44,486 bases of DNA from an uncultured Campylobacter sp. (GTDB taxonomy: Bacteria; Campylobacterota; Campylobacteria; Campylobacterales; Campylobacteraceae), in NCBI RefSeq assembly GCF_938045405.1, contig NZ_CALIMW010000296.1, positions 1 to 44,486 of the forward strand. Direction: 5' to 3'. Under the pieces are notes generated by a model. The model saw only the letters and a list, made by a program, of their open reading frames with translations. It searched no databases and was not told the origin of the DNA. A program made the position numbers and the translations under genes. Below, piece by piece: positions 1 through 8,091 of this stretch (the stretch's first letter is position 1; every line of letters starts with the position of its first letter).

Positions 1-236
1 CTTTTTTGCATATCCGCAATGAACGCGTCAAAGCTCGCCTTCTCTGCGCTTGCGACGATGATTTGCCGCGCAATCTCGCGGTTGAAATCCTCGACGCTTT
101 GTTTCTGCTCGCCCGAAATTTCAATGCCGCTTAGCTCGTAAAAATCGGAATTTACGCGGTTTAAATTTAACGCTATAAAGGCGCAAAGCGCGATGAAAAC
201 CGCGCCGAATACCGCTAAAATCGCGTTCTTACTCAT
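1..236 (-). CDS. apeM: RND/MMPL-family exporter, N-terminal part only (ApeM-like)
   Basis: The reading frame starts at ATG 236-234 and runs off the left edge of the window after 78 codons. It begins with a short basic stretch and one hydrophobic helix (about residues 4-24, IALCAFIALNL), then a soluble region that would be the first periplasmic loop. That layout and the position directly after a LolA-like gene match the MMPL/RND exporter of aryl polyene clusters, which is thought to move the polyene lipid out of the inner membrane. The start overlaps the stop of the LolA-like gene by 8 nt, so the two are translationally coupled. The family call rests mainly on cluster position, because the diagnostic membrane domains lie outside the window. 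Confidence 0.6.
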   Translation of the reverse strand, partial: MSKNAILAVFGAVFIALCAFIALNLNRVNSDFYELSGIEISGEQKQSVEDFNREIARQIIVASAEKASFDAFIADMQK

Positions 237-756
237 CTAAGCTCACGACGCCAGAAAATACGTTTTCGCTCACGTCGCCGTTAGCGTTACTGATCCGTAG
301 CACCCTGACGTAGGCACCGCCCTCGATCACGATATTTTTAAAGATATTTTGCAGCATCCCTTTTGGGCTTAGCTCGGCGCGCCACGCATCTTTGCTGCCG
401 CTTAGCGCGATAGAGAAATTTTTGCTAAGTCGCGCTACGTCCAGGCGCGAGATCGCCAAAAAGGTGTCCTTATCAAAAAGCGAATCGGCGCTTTTGACCC
501 ACGCTTCGCCGCTGCGCTCAAAGACGCCGTCCGCACCGATTTTTAGCTCGCTTCGCACCGGCTCTAGCGTCGTCCAAAACAGCTCGCCGCCTTTGATTTT
601 AAACTCGCCGCTGCTTCGCACGGGCTCGGCAAAGCCCTCGATGCTGAGCGTTTCGCTAAATTTGCCGCCGATATTATCGGTCTTAAGCGCCAGATCGCTT
701 ACTTCAAGCGCGCTCGCAAGTCCCAAAATCGCCAAAAATAAAGCTAAAATTTTCAT
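229..756 (-). CDS. apeL: LolA-like periplasmic lipoprotein carrier of the aryl polyene cluster
   Basis: A 175-residue protein with a signal peptide (about residues 1-16, ending LASA) and a beta-rich body. The segments SSGEFKIKGGELFWTTLEP and ELKIGADGVFERSG match the LolA/LolB fold of the outer-membrane lipoprotein carrier family. In aryl polyene clusters such a protein is proposed to carry the lipid-linked product across the periplasm. A ribosome binding site (AAAGGA) lies 5 nt before the ATG at 756. The gene is 32 nt downstream of the thioesterase stop and overlaps the exporter start, so it belongs to the same transcript. Family assignment is firm; the cargo is inferred from context. Confidence 0.82.
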   Translation of the reverse strand: MKILALFLAILGLASALEVSDLALKTDNIGGKFSETLSIEGFAEPVRSSGEFKIKGGELFWTTLEPVRSELKIGADGVFERSGEAWVKSADSLFDKDTFLAISRLDVARLSKNFSIALSGSKDAWRAELSPKGMLQNIFKNIVIEGGAYVRVLRISNANGDVSENVFSGVVSLDE

Positions 757-788
757 CGTAGTCCTTTAAATTTTATGCTCGCTAAATT

Positions 789-1334
789 TTACTGCTCGTT
801 ATCGCTAGACAAAATTTCATTCGCCGCGGCATTTTTAGGGCGGTTTTGCTCGGGCGCGGCTTTGCTTGCCGATGAAATTTTATCTGCTGCTGAAATTTTA
901 TCTGCCATTGAAATTTTACCCGTGGAATTTTTCTTTGCTAAAATTTTATCCGCGCACTCCCTTAGCTGCGGCGGTATCTCATACAGAGTCCTTTTGGAAT
1001 CAAGCTCCACCACGGCTTGCGACGTGGTTGCCTTGGCTAGGAGCGCGCCGGATGGGCTTTTGATGCGGTAGGAGAATTTTATGATCGTGTCGCATTCGAG
1101 CAGCTCGATGCTCACCGCAACCTCGTCGTCAAAAAGTATCGGCGCGATAAATTTAAACTCCATTTTGATAATGGGATATATAAATCCATCATCTCTCATC
1201 TGCATATATGTGTAGCCCGCGTCGCGCCAAAACTCGCATCTAGCGTCCTCGCATAGCTTTACGTAGTTGCCGTGCCACATCACGCCCATCGGATCGGCGT
1301 CGTAAAATCTGGCGCGAAATTTATACTCTTTCAT
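789..1334 (-). CDS. apeK: Hotdog thioesterase (4HBT type) with a low-complexity tail
   Basis: A 181-residue protein whose first 130 residues are a 4-hydroxybenzoyl-CoA thioesterase-type hotdog domain. The motif YDADPMGVMWHGNY (residues 11-24) carries the expected Asp14 and His21. In aryl polyene systems this enzyme (ApeK) probably clears or releases acyl chains from the carrier proteins. The start has a GGAGAG site 4-5 nt upstream and overlaps the end of the glycosyltransferase-acyltransferase gene by 14 nt. The last 50 residues (from about 131) are not family sequence: they repeat a DKIS/KIS/EIL element encoded by AAAATTT-containing DNA, like other insertions in this window. The tail is probably dispensable for catalysis. 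Confidence 0.88.
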   Translation of the reverse strand: MKEYKFRARFYDADPMGVMWHGNYVKLCEDARCEFWRDAGYTYMQMRDDGFIYPIIKMEFKFIAPILFDDEVAVSIELLECDTIIKFSYRIKSPSGALLAKATTSQAVVELDSKRTLYEIPPQLRECADKILAKKNSTGKISMADKISAADKISSASKAAPEQNRPKNAAANEILSSDNEQ

Positions 1335-3516
1335 TCTTCTCTCCGCTATGAAATTTTTCGTCTTGCGCGGCGGATTTTGCAGCGCTCAAATTTGAATTAT
1401 CTAAATTTAGCGCAGTATCCGAGTCCGTCGTACTTTTCAAATTTGACGCCGTATTTAAACTCGTCGTGTCATTTAAATCCGCTGCGCCATTTAAATTTGA
1501 CGCAGTATCCATGCTCGTCTCGCCGAAATTTACGGTGCCGTTGCGCTCCGCATCGCTCGCGTTTTTTCCTTGTGCCCAAAAATCAAAGAAATTATACCAT
1601 TGAGAAGGAAATTCTTTGGCATAAAGCTCTAGCTGCCGCACGTAGCTTTTAAGCGCTAGCGCGACCGATCGCGCCTTATCGCGGCTCTTTAGCGGCGCAG
1701 GCAGCGGTTGTAGCCGCAGCTCGTGGCCGCTGCGCCCCTCGTAGCACCATAGGCTAAATAGCGGCGCGTCCAAAATTTTAGCAAGCAGGTAACCGCCGAT
1801 CGGGAAGTTCGCGCTGCGTCCTAAAAAATCCTCGCTTTGAAATTTATCTGAGCCCACCGGCATGCGATCGCCCATTATCGCGATGTGCTCGCCGTTTTGC
1901 AGCAGCTCTTTGATTTGCAGCATCTCGCCGATGCCTAGCTCGCCGACGTAAAGAATTTTCACGCCGCCGCCCATCTTTTCGATAAATTTCATAAAATTTT
2001 CGCTGTGTTTGCGAAAGATCAGCACGTTAATTTTTATCCCCGCCGTGCTTGCCGAAAGGGCGCGCGCGATCTCGGTGTTGCCGAAGTGCGAAGTGATTAA
2101 AATTTTGCCCGTTCCGTCGCTTAAAAGCTCCTTCATACCGCTTTGCACGCGAATTTGATCTAGCGCGATCTTGCCGTTCCAAACTGCGATTTTTTCGCAA
2201 AGACTGAGGGAAAATTTATAAAAATTCGCGTAAATTTCGCGGGCCTTGGGCTCGCGATCAAGCGCGCGCCGCAAAAACTCCCTAATCGCGCGCCGTTCGT
2301 TTTTAAGCAGCGCAAAATAGATCGCCGAGATGCAAAGCGCGGTACCTCGTATGCAAAAATCGGGCGTGTAAAGCGTGACGAAGCGGGCTAAATTTAAAAG
2401 CGCCGCGCCCGCCTTTTCGTTGTTTTCGCTCCAGTGTTTAGCCTGTGTACCGCTGCTGGTCGTTTCGCGCTCGCTTTTTGCTACGGGCTTTTGCGCGGTG
2501 TTGGTATCCTCTCGCTCTCTCTCGTCGCGGCTGCTTTCTGTCGTGCCTGAATCGAGATCTTTTACGGCATAAGGGCTTTCTTCTGCAGCGACGGGAGTGC
2601 TCTTTACCCCTTTTTGCACGGAAGACCTGCTATCTGCGCTCTTAGCCTTCGGCTCTCGTGCGGCGGCTAGATCATTTTGCGCCCCCATATCGCGGCTATT
2701 TTCTACGGCGCTTCGATCGTGCTTTTTCGCCGCACCGATCATGTTGCGCGGCTTTGTCGCGTCATTATGTACGTCGATGTTTCCAAAAAGCGAGCTAAAG
2801 CGGCGAAGCGCCCTTTTTGCAAGCCAAAGCGGAAGCCCGCAAAATAGCCTAGCGTGCATCAGCGAAATTCCGAAATTATCCCGAAACGGCGCAAAGTGGC
2901 TCACTCCGCCCGCTTCGTAGCGCACCGCTAGATCGAGCCATTTTATCTCTAGCCCCGCGCGCACGGCTAGGATTAAAATTTCGGCATCAAAGCTCATCCT
3001 GCGGCTTTTGGTGTAGGGCAGAAGCGGCACGATCCCCTCTAGCGGGTAAATTCTAAAGCCGCACATCGCGTCTTTTATGCGGTGCGAGAGGGTATTTATC
3101 ACGCACCAAAAATTCATTATCTTGCGTCCGTGCAAGCGGGATTTGGGCGCGCTTTCGTCATACGCGGGCGCGGCGCATATCAGTGCGGCGGGCTGCTTTG
3201 CCGCAAGCGCCAAAAACTCCTCGCATCTGCCTACGTCGTGTTGAAAGTCTGCGTCGATCTGAAAGGCATGCGTAAATCCAAGCTCCTTCGCCCACGCCAG
3301 CCCGTCGCACACGGCAGCGCCTTTGCCGCCGTTTTGCGCGCGGGTGTAAATTTGAGCCGCAAGCCCCTTTAGCGCGCTTTTGCTCGCTTCGTCGCTGCCG
3401 TCGTCCACGATCAGCACGGGCGCAATGGGCGCCAGGGCGTGCACGAGCTCGGCGATGCGCGCGGGGTGGTTGAAGTAGGGCAGTAAAAACGCGGGCTTAA
3501 AGGCAAATTCTTCCAC
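1321..3516 (-). CDS. apeJ: Glycosyltransferase family 2 / LpxL-like acyltransferase fusion
   Basis: Two enzymes in one chain. The N-terminal 250 residues are a GT2 glycosyltransferase (PYFNHPARI, LIVDDGSDE, FQIDADFQHD as the nucleotide-sugar and metal sites). The second half is a lysophospholipid/LpxL-type acyltransferase with ITSHFGNTEIAR as the H-x4-acid site. This fusion is the hallmark ApeJ of aryl polyene clusters, thought to build the lipid anchor of the pigment. The domains are joined by an unusual 120-residue hydrophilic linker (about 2420-2790), and the last 75 residues are NL/DN-rich repeats. I chose GTG at 3516 (AAGG 9 nt upstream, 20-nt overlap with the previous gene). An ATG at 3591 would overlap that gene by 95 nt and has no visible binding site. 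Confidence 0.85.
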   Translation of the reverse strand: MEEFAFKPAFLLPYFNHPARIAELVHALAPIAPVLIVDDGSDEASKSALKGLAAQIYTRAQNGGKGAAVCDGLAWAKELGFTHAFQIDADFQHDVGRCEEFLALAAKQPAALICAAPAYDESAPKSRLHGRKIMNFWCVINTLSHRIKDAMCGFRIYPLEGIVPLLPYTKSRRMSFDAEILILAVRAGLEIKWLDLAVRYEAGGVSHFAPFRDNFGISLMHARLFCGLPLWLAKRALRRFSSLFGNIDVHNDATKPRNMIGAAKKHDRSAVENSRDMGAQNDLAAAREPKAKSADSRSSVQKGVKSTPVAAEESPYAVKDLDSGTTESSRDEREREDTNTAQKPVAKSERETTSSGTQAKHWSENNEKAGAALLNLARFVTLYTPDFCIRGTALCISAIYFALLKNERRAIREFLRRALDREPKAREIYANFYKFSLSLCEKIAVWNGKIALDQIRVQSGMKELLSDGTGKILITSHFGNTEIARALSASTAGIKINVLIFRKHSENFMKFIEKMGGGVKILYVGELGIGEMLQIKELLQNGEHIAIMGDRMPVGSDKFQSEDFLGRSANFPIGGYLLAKILDAPLFSLWCYEGRSGHELRLQPLPAPLKSRDKARSVALALKSYVRQLELYAKEFPSQWYNFFDFWAQGKNASDAERNGTVNFGETSMDTASNLNGAADLNDTTSLNTASNLKSTTDSDTALNLDNSNLSAAKSAAQDEKFHSGEKNERV

Positions 3517-5638
3517 TGGCACAGACCTTGTCGTTTGAAATTTCAAAGCGGAGTTTGCCGCTTGCTTCGGTGATTTTGATAAAAATTTCATCGCCGGGGC
3601 GGATGAAATTTTTAAATTTTAAATTTTCTATCTTTTGCGTGCCGTCCAGCTCGTAGCCCAGGGCTTTTGCGCAGATCAATACGAAGCGAAGCTGCATAAA
3701 CGCGGGCACCAGCGCAAATCGCGCAAAGTGTCCGTCGAAATAAAAGTCGCTAGCGCGCACCTTCGCGCGAAACTCATTCTCCGCGCTTTGCTCGAAAACG
3801 GGCGCCTCGTAGCGCTGCAGGGCGCTTAAAAAGTCCTTTTTGCTTAGCTTGCCTTGCTCGTTAAAAGGCAGCTTGCTCGCGATTTTGAAGTAGCGCAAAA
3901 TCGCGCCGAATTCGGGCTTCAAAAAGGCCTTCAGCTCGTCCGTGACGCCCTTTTTGCCCCCTGCGCGAAACGCCTGCTCGCCGCGCTCGCTAAGCTTGAT
4001 AAGAGCTACGGCGCGGTCGCGCTGCGGGTGCAGATCGATCCTGCATTCGCCGATAAATTCGTGCGAACGGAGCTTAGCTTCGAGCAGATCGAGGCTCACG
4101 CGGTTTTCGTTGATTTTGACGGTGCGGTCGCTGCGCCCCAAAAGCGTGATCTCGTCTGCGCGCACATAGCCGAAATCGCGGCTTTCGAAGCGCTCGCACC
4201 AAGGCGAGCTGATCGTAAACTCGCCCGCTTGCGAAAATTGGTCGGCGGGCTGCTTTATCGTAAATTTATCGCAAAGCCCCTCTGCCTGCGCAAATTTATC
4301 GTCGTGTTTCGTCGCGGAGCTCGATATGGAGCTGTTTTCTGTATCGGTCGCGGTTTTATCGACAGCGTCTGCATTAAATTTAGACGCCTGCTTGCCCGAA
4401 CGGCCTGTGTCTTGTTTGTCTGTATTTTGCCCGTCCGCACGGCTCGTTTTGGGCTCTGCCGCAGAATTTTTGCCGCAAGAGCTTGCCGCAGGATCAAAGA
4501 GCTCGCCATCGCGTTTTGTCGCGCCGCTATCAATATCCGTGCGGATCTGCACGCTAACGGGAGCAAATTTCTTAAGCCCCGCGCCTTCGTTGCAGGCGAT
4601 CACTCCCGTTTCGCTGGAGCCGTAAATATCGACGATGTGGGCACTGCTAAGCACTCGCAACCTATCTCGGATTGCAGGACTTAGCGGTGCGCCCGCGCTA
4701 AAAATGGTGCCCAAAGGCGCTATGTTTGCAGCATCTGCATGTTCGCACAGCGCGCCTAGCACCGTGGGCGAGCTGATCAGCACGGCGCCGGCAAGATCGG
4801 CTGCGAGGATGATTTCAGGGTAGTTTAGGTCGCCTTTTTGCGTGCGCGAGCCGCAAAGTAGCGGCACGAAGATGCTAAAGGTAAGCCCAAACATATTTTG
4901 GTGCGAGACGCCCGATAAAAATCGATCGCTTGCGCAAAGGCCGAATCTTTCTACTAAAAATTCCGCCTCTAAAACCATATCGCGCAGGCTTTTTTCGATA
5001 TTTTTCGCCTCGCCCGTGGAGCCTGAAGTTTTGATATAAAATTTTTGATCGGCGCGCAGTAGGCGCAAAGAGATAGCCTCTTGCTCGCAGGGCGCGTGAT
5101 TTTGCGGCGCGTTTTTAGATGAAATTTTAGGCGCGGATTTTCCCGTATCGTGCGGCGAAATGTTTTCTAAATCATGAGGGCTGAATTCGTCTAAATTTTG
5201 CGCTGCGGCGAGATTTGGAATTTTTACGTCGCCGCCTAGATGAAATTTACCGCTAAATTTGGGCTCTCGCAGCAGTACGGGCGCAAAACCCGCAATCAGC
5301 GTGCCGAAAAAAAACGCGATGAACTCCGCCGCATCCTCGCCGTAAATTTCGATCATCGGCGCGCGCTTTTGCTCTTGCGTCTGCGCCGCTTGCAGGGCGC
5401 GCGCGGCACCTGCGCCGCCGCTAGAATTTTCCGCGTCATTGAAATTTACGCTTCTGTTAGAATTTTCCGCGTCTTTTAAATTTACATTTGCCGCGCTGCT
5501 TTGGGATTTGTCCGCGCCTTTTAAGTTTACCGCTTCGCTCCGCTTGCATCCAGTTTTTGCCAAATCGCGCGCAAGAGCCGCCGCGGCAAGGATTTCGCGC
5601 TCGTAAGGCTTCAAAGAATTAATCAAATTTTTTAACAT
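3497..5638 (-). CDS. apeH: AMP-ligase (ANL family) fused to a hotdog dehydratase domain (ApeH+ApeI)
   Basis: A 713-residue protein. The ANL adenylation core is recognised by KTSGSTGEAKN (about residues 202-214), YGSSETGV, RDFGYVRADEITLLGRSDRTVK (split here: RDFGYVRADE and LLGRSDRTVK), and the C-terminal catalytic lysine in NEQGKLSKKD. Residues 612-713 are a FabA/FabZ-like hotdog dehydratase with YFDGHFARF; His637 is the expected catalytic histidine. In characterised systems ApeH activates an aromatic acid for loading on a carrier protein, and ApeI is a separate dehydratase working with ApeP; here they are one chain. Two low-complexity regions interrupt the protein: the N-terminus (about 18-75, with VNLKGA/VNLKDA repeats) and about 100 residues inside the ANL core (370-468). 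All reading frames stay open. Confidence 0.87.
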   Translation of the reverse strand: MLKNLINSLKPYEREILAAAALARDLAKTGCKRSEAVNLKGADKSQSSAANVNLKDAENSNRSVNFNDAENSSGGAGAARALQAAQTQEQKRAPMIEIYGEDAAEFIAFFFGTLIAGFAPVLLREPKFSGKFHLGGDVKIPNLAAAQNLDEFSPHDLENISPHDTGKSAPKISSKNAPQNHAPCEQEAISLRLLRADQKFYIKTSGSTGEAKNIEKSLRDMVLEAEFLVERFGLCASDRFLSGVSHQNMFGLTFSIFVPLLCGSRTQKGDLNYPEIILAADLAGAVLISSPTVLGALCEHADAANIAPLGTIFSAGAPLSPAIRDRLRVLSSAHIVDIYGSSETGVIACNEGAGLKKFAPVSVQIRTDIDSGATKRDGELFDPAASSCGKNSAAEPKTSRADGQNTDKQDTGRSGKQASKFNADAVDKTATDTENSSISSSATKHDDKFAQAEGLCDKFTIKQPADQFSQAGEFTISSPWCERFESRDFGYVRADEITLLGRSDRTVKINENRVSLDLLEAKLRSHEFIGECRIDLHPQRDRAVALIKLSERGEQAFRAGGKKGVTDELKAFLKPEFGAILRYFKIASKLPFNEQGKLSKKDFLSALQRYEAPVFEQSAENEFRAKVRASDFYFDGHFARFALVPAFMQLRFVLICAKALGYELDGTQKIENLKFKNFIRPGDEIFIKITEASGKLRFEISNDKVCASGRICL

Positions 5639-6158
5639 AAAATTTCCTAAAAATCATCTCGCCGCCGATCAGCGCGCCGATGAGGACGTATGAGATCGCG
5701 CCGCAATAAACGCTCCAATAAATTTTATCTCGCGGTAGTAGCAGCGCCGCGCTAAGTAGACCGTTTAGCACGAAAAATCCGAGCCAAACTTCGGTCAGCT
5801 TGCACGTGTAGACGCGGCCGCGCTCGTTGAGAGCTGGCTGCTTCAAAAGCGCTAAGCGCGTGATCGCGGGCGTCGATCTTAGGCTGAGCGCGAAAAGCGC
5901 CGCGAGCGAGAAATTTATTATGAGCGGATACAGATACGCAAGCGCTCCACCTCCAAATAGGGCGCACAGCGCAAAAAATGCCGCGCTTGCGCCCTTAATA
6001 GCTCGATCTTTACTTTCAAAAACGGCTCGCGCTCCCCATAGCGCGCTCATCGCCGCGAGCAAGCAGACCCGCGCGCCGCCGTGCAAAAAATAGAGACCGA
6101 AAGGGTAAAACACGCTTAAAATTATGGTAGCTGTTTTTAAAAATATCGTTCGTCGCAA
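5619..6158 (-). CDS. apeG: Small polytopic membrane protein of aryl polyene clusters (COG4648-like)
   Basis: A 179-residue hydrophobic protein with about five membrane helices (for example LSVFYPFGLYFL, FFALCALFGGGALAYLYPLI, VWLGFFVLNGLLSAALLLP, VLIGALIGGEMIF). The position between the carrier proteins and the AMP-ligase, and the FYPFGLYF start, match the conserved ApeG membrane protein; its biochemical role is unknown. The start is TTG at 6158, with AGGA 9 nt upstream; no better ATG is in frame near it. The end overlaps the AMP-ligase start by 20 nt, so the two are coupled. Upstream it is separated from the carrier protein gene by an unexpected 643-nt spacer. Confidence 0.75.
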   Translation of the reverse strand: MRRTIFLKTATIILSVFYPFGLYFLHGGARVCLLAAMSALWGARAVFESKDRAIKGASAAFFALCALFGGGALAYLYPLIINFSLAALFALSLRSTPAITRLALLKQPALNERGRVYTCKLTEVWLGFFVLNGLLSAALLLPRDKIYWSVYCGAISYVLIGALIGGEMIFRKFYVKKFD

Positions 6159-6801
6159 TCTTTGTAATCCTTAAATTTAGCCGCGAGGGTTTAGTTTCTG
6201 CCGCGGCAGCTTTAGCTTCGTCACGGCGGTTAGGCTCTTGCCGCGGGCGCGATCGGCGCGATTATTACCACACTTCGATACTTTAAATTTAGCTTCGGCG
6301 TTCAAATTTTAGGCGCCATGCTTTTAAAATTTAAATTTAGCCTTGCTCGCCGCATTTAAATTTCAGCAGTGCCGCTTTTAAATTTAGCTACGCCTTAATT
6401 TAACTCGCACCGCCGCACTCGCGATCAGATTCGCCAAATTAGATTTAGCCGAAATTTTAAAATTTTTAAAATTTTACGAAAACAGTGACCGCAAAAGAAA
6501 CAACGCCTTTTAAAATTTCAAAATTTCATTCAAGCTTGCAGATTAAAATTTTGATCTGCGAAGCGCTTTATATGCTAGCTCAAAAGCGGCAAATAAGCGG
6601 ATTTTGTGCCGCGCCGCCTAATAAGCGCTAAGCCCGCAAAAGCCGCGCACCTTTGATAATATTCGTCGCACGTTATCAAATCACCGCGCGCCGTTAAATA
6701 AACGACGCCTATGTTATCCGCTCGCTCGCCATCTTTGTGCCGCCGCAAAGTAAACTACCGAGCCGCCGCACGCGCGATCTTGCCGCGCCGCACGGCGAAA
6801 T
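6159..6801. other. Intra-cluster noncoding spacer with AAATTT-seeded degenerate repeats
   Basis: No plausible gene on either strand. The stretch 6285-6480 is a run of degenerate units in which TTTAAATTTAG or AAATTTCAG alternates with GC-rich linkers such as GCTCGCCGC. The rest is similar mosaic sequence. It lies between two genes that are normally adjacent in aryl polyene operons, so it looks like inserted material. No hairpin followed by a T run and no clear -10 box was found, although a promoter in it cannot be excluded. Confidence 0.6.
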
Positions 6802-7080
6802 TTAACTCTCGCCGCTGGTAGTTTCCCCACTCGCGCCTTGATCGAGCTTCGCCGCTACGGCATCCACGATGTCGCCAAGGGTTTGGATGTTTTTAAAATC
6901 ATCGGGCATCAGCTTATAGCCCGTGTTTTTCTTGACGTAATCGACCAGATCGATCGCGTCGATGCTATCGATCTGTAGATCCTCGTAAATTTTAGCCTCT
7001 GGCACGACCTTGCTCTCGTCGATCTCGAAAAGCTCCACAAGCGCCTTTTTTAAAATTTCAAAAATTTCATCTTTACTCAT
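6802..7080 (-). CDS. apeF: Acyl carrier protein (second of the pair)
   Basis: A 92-residue acidic carrier protein with LQIDSIDAIDLVDYV; Ser39 is the phosphopantetheine attachment site. It would carry the growing polyene or its starter for the ketosynthases, after activation by the PPTase encoded at the head of the cluster. The start ATG at 7080 has AGGAGT 5 nt upstream and overlaps the stop of the first carrier protein gene by 8 nt. A longer frame starting at 7122 lacks a binding site and is rejected. The last residues (GASGETTSGES) form a short loose tail. Confidence 0.92.
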   Translation of the reverse strand: MSKDEIFEILKKALVELFEIDESKVVPEAKIYEDLQIDSIDAIDLVDYVKKNTGYKLMPDDFKNIQTLGDIVDAVAAKLDQGASGETTSGES

Positions 7081-7339
7081 TTTTACTCCTATTTTCGGCG
7101 ATGTATTGCGCCAAAGACGCAACGGATGAGAAAATTTGCTTTAAATTTTGGGTTTTTGAGTTAAGCACGATGCCGTATTTTTTCTGCACCAAAAGCCCGA
7201 GCTCCAGCGCATCGACTGAATCAAGCCCCAGCCCGTCGCCAAAAAGCGGCTCGTCGTCATTTATGTCGCCTGGTGCGACGTCTTCGAGGTTCAGCCCCGA
7301 AATGATCAGCTCCTTAAGTTCCAAAATTTCTTCGTTCAC
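7073..7339 (-). CDS. apeE: Acyl carrier protein (first of the pair)
   Basis: An 88-residue carrier protein with FGDGLGLDSVDALELGLLV; Ser41 is the predicted 4'-phosphopantetheine site. Two different carrier proteins in tandem are typical of aryl polyene clusters, where one is thought to take the aromatic starter and chain and the other to serve later transfers; which does which here is not shown by the sequence. Its ATG overlaps the stop of the acyltransferase gene (ATGA-type overlap at 7336-7339), giving translational coupling in the order acyltransferase, carrier 1, carrier 2. Confidence 0.92.
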   Translation of the reverse strand: MNEEILELKELIISGLNLEDVAPGDINDDEPLFGDGLGLDSVDALELGLLVQKKYGIVLNSKTQNLKQIFSSVASLAQYIAENRSKNE

Positions 7340-8091
7340 AGATTCTCCTTTTCATATAGATTTGATATTTTTTCGTAGAGTTTGCGCACTCGGATCGGGT
7401 TTGGACGATCCGGCTCAAAGCCCGTTAGATCGAGCGCGCACAGCTCGTAGAGGTCGTATTTCATCCGAACCTCGGGCGTATCGTACCATACTTGTCCTTT
7501 TTTTAGGCTTTTAGGATCCATTTTTATCGCGACGCAATTCATATTTTTTGCGAAATTTATCGCGATGTAAAACGCTGCTTTGTGCATGGCGATGCGATCT
7601 GCGGTGCGCGTGCCCTCTGGGAAGATGATTAGGCTTTCTCCTCGCTCAAGGGCGCTGCGGCATGCATCTATCATCGCTTCCGAGCCGGTGTTTGGGATGT
7701 AGCCCGCGGCTGCGATGGCGGCGGAGAGGAAGGGATTTTTACACAGACTTTCCTTGACTACGCAGTTTGCGCGCCGCACGTGAGCTAAAAAGATCACCAC
7801 GTCAAGCAGGCTGGGGTGGTTTGCGATGATGAGAGTGCCGCTAGGCGGGAGTTTGCAGCGCCAGCTCACGCCGATACTGCCGTAAAGACGCGCTAGCAGC
7901 AAAAATATGCGCCACGAGATCATTATGAAATCGCGCACGAAATTTCGCACGGCCTCTATGCGGTTTAATCGCAGTAGCGCTACTGGGAGGAAGAGTAGGT
8001 TGCCTATCATACACAGCGCGCCGAAGCTAGCGAAGGATAACGCGATGCCGATCTGTTTAAGCTTGCGCCTTAGCGGATCTGTCTGCTTCAT
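7336..8091 (-). CDS. apeD: PlsC-like 1-acyl-glycerophosphate-type acyltransferase
   Basis: A 251-residue membrane-associated acyltransferase. A hydrophobic N-terminus (about residues 13-40) precedes the block IIANHPSLLDVVIF, which has the catalytic H-x4-D motif, and IIFPEGTRT, the glycerol phosphate-binding block. In aryl polyene clusters this enzyme (ApeD) is thought to help attach acyl groups to the lipid moiety of the product. The ATG at 8091 overlaps the stop of the upstream repeat ORF (ATGA) with AGAGG 9 nt upstream, and its end overlaps the first carrier protein gene. Length and motifs are normal, without low-complexity insertions. Confidence 0.88.
   Translation of the reverse strand: MKQTDPLRRKLKQIGIALSFASFGALCMIGNLLFLPVALLRLNRIEAVRNFVRDFIMISWRIFLLLARLYGSIGVSWRCKLPPSGTLIIANHPSLLDVVIFLAHVRRANCVVKESLCKNPFLSAAIAAAGYIPNTGSEAMIDACRSALERGESLIIFPEGTRTADRIAMHKAAFYIAINFAKNMNCVAIKMDPKSLKKGQVWYDTPEVRMKYDLYELCALDLTGFEPDRPNPIRVRKLYEKISNLYEKENL

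Noticed and set aside
3517..3591. Upstream ATG start for apeJ
   Set aside because: It would overlap the coding end of the AMP-ligase fusion by 95 nt and lacks a ribosome binding site; the glycosyltransferase homology begins after 3516.
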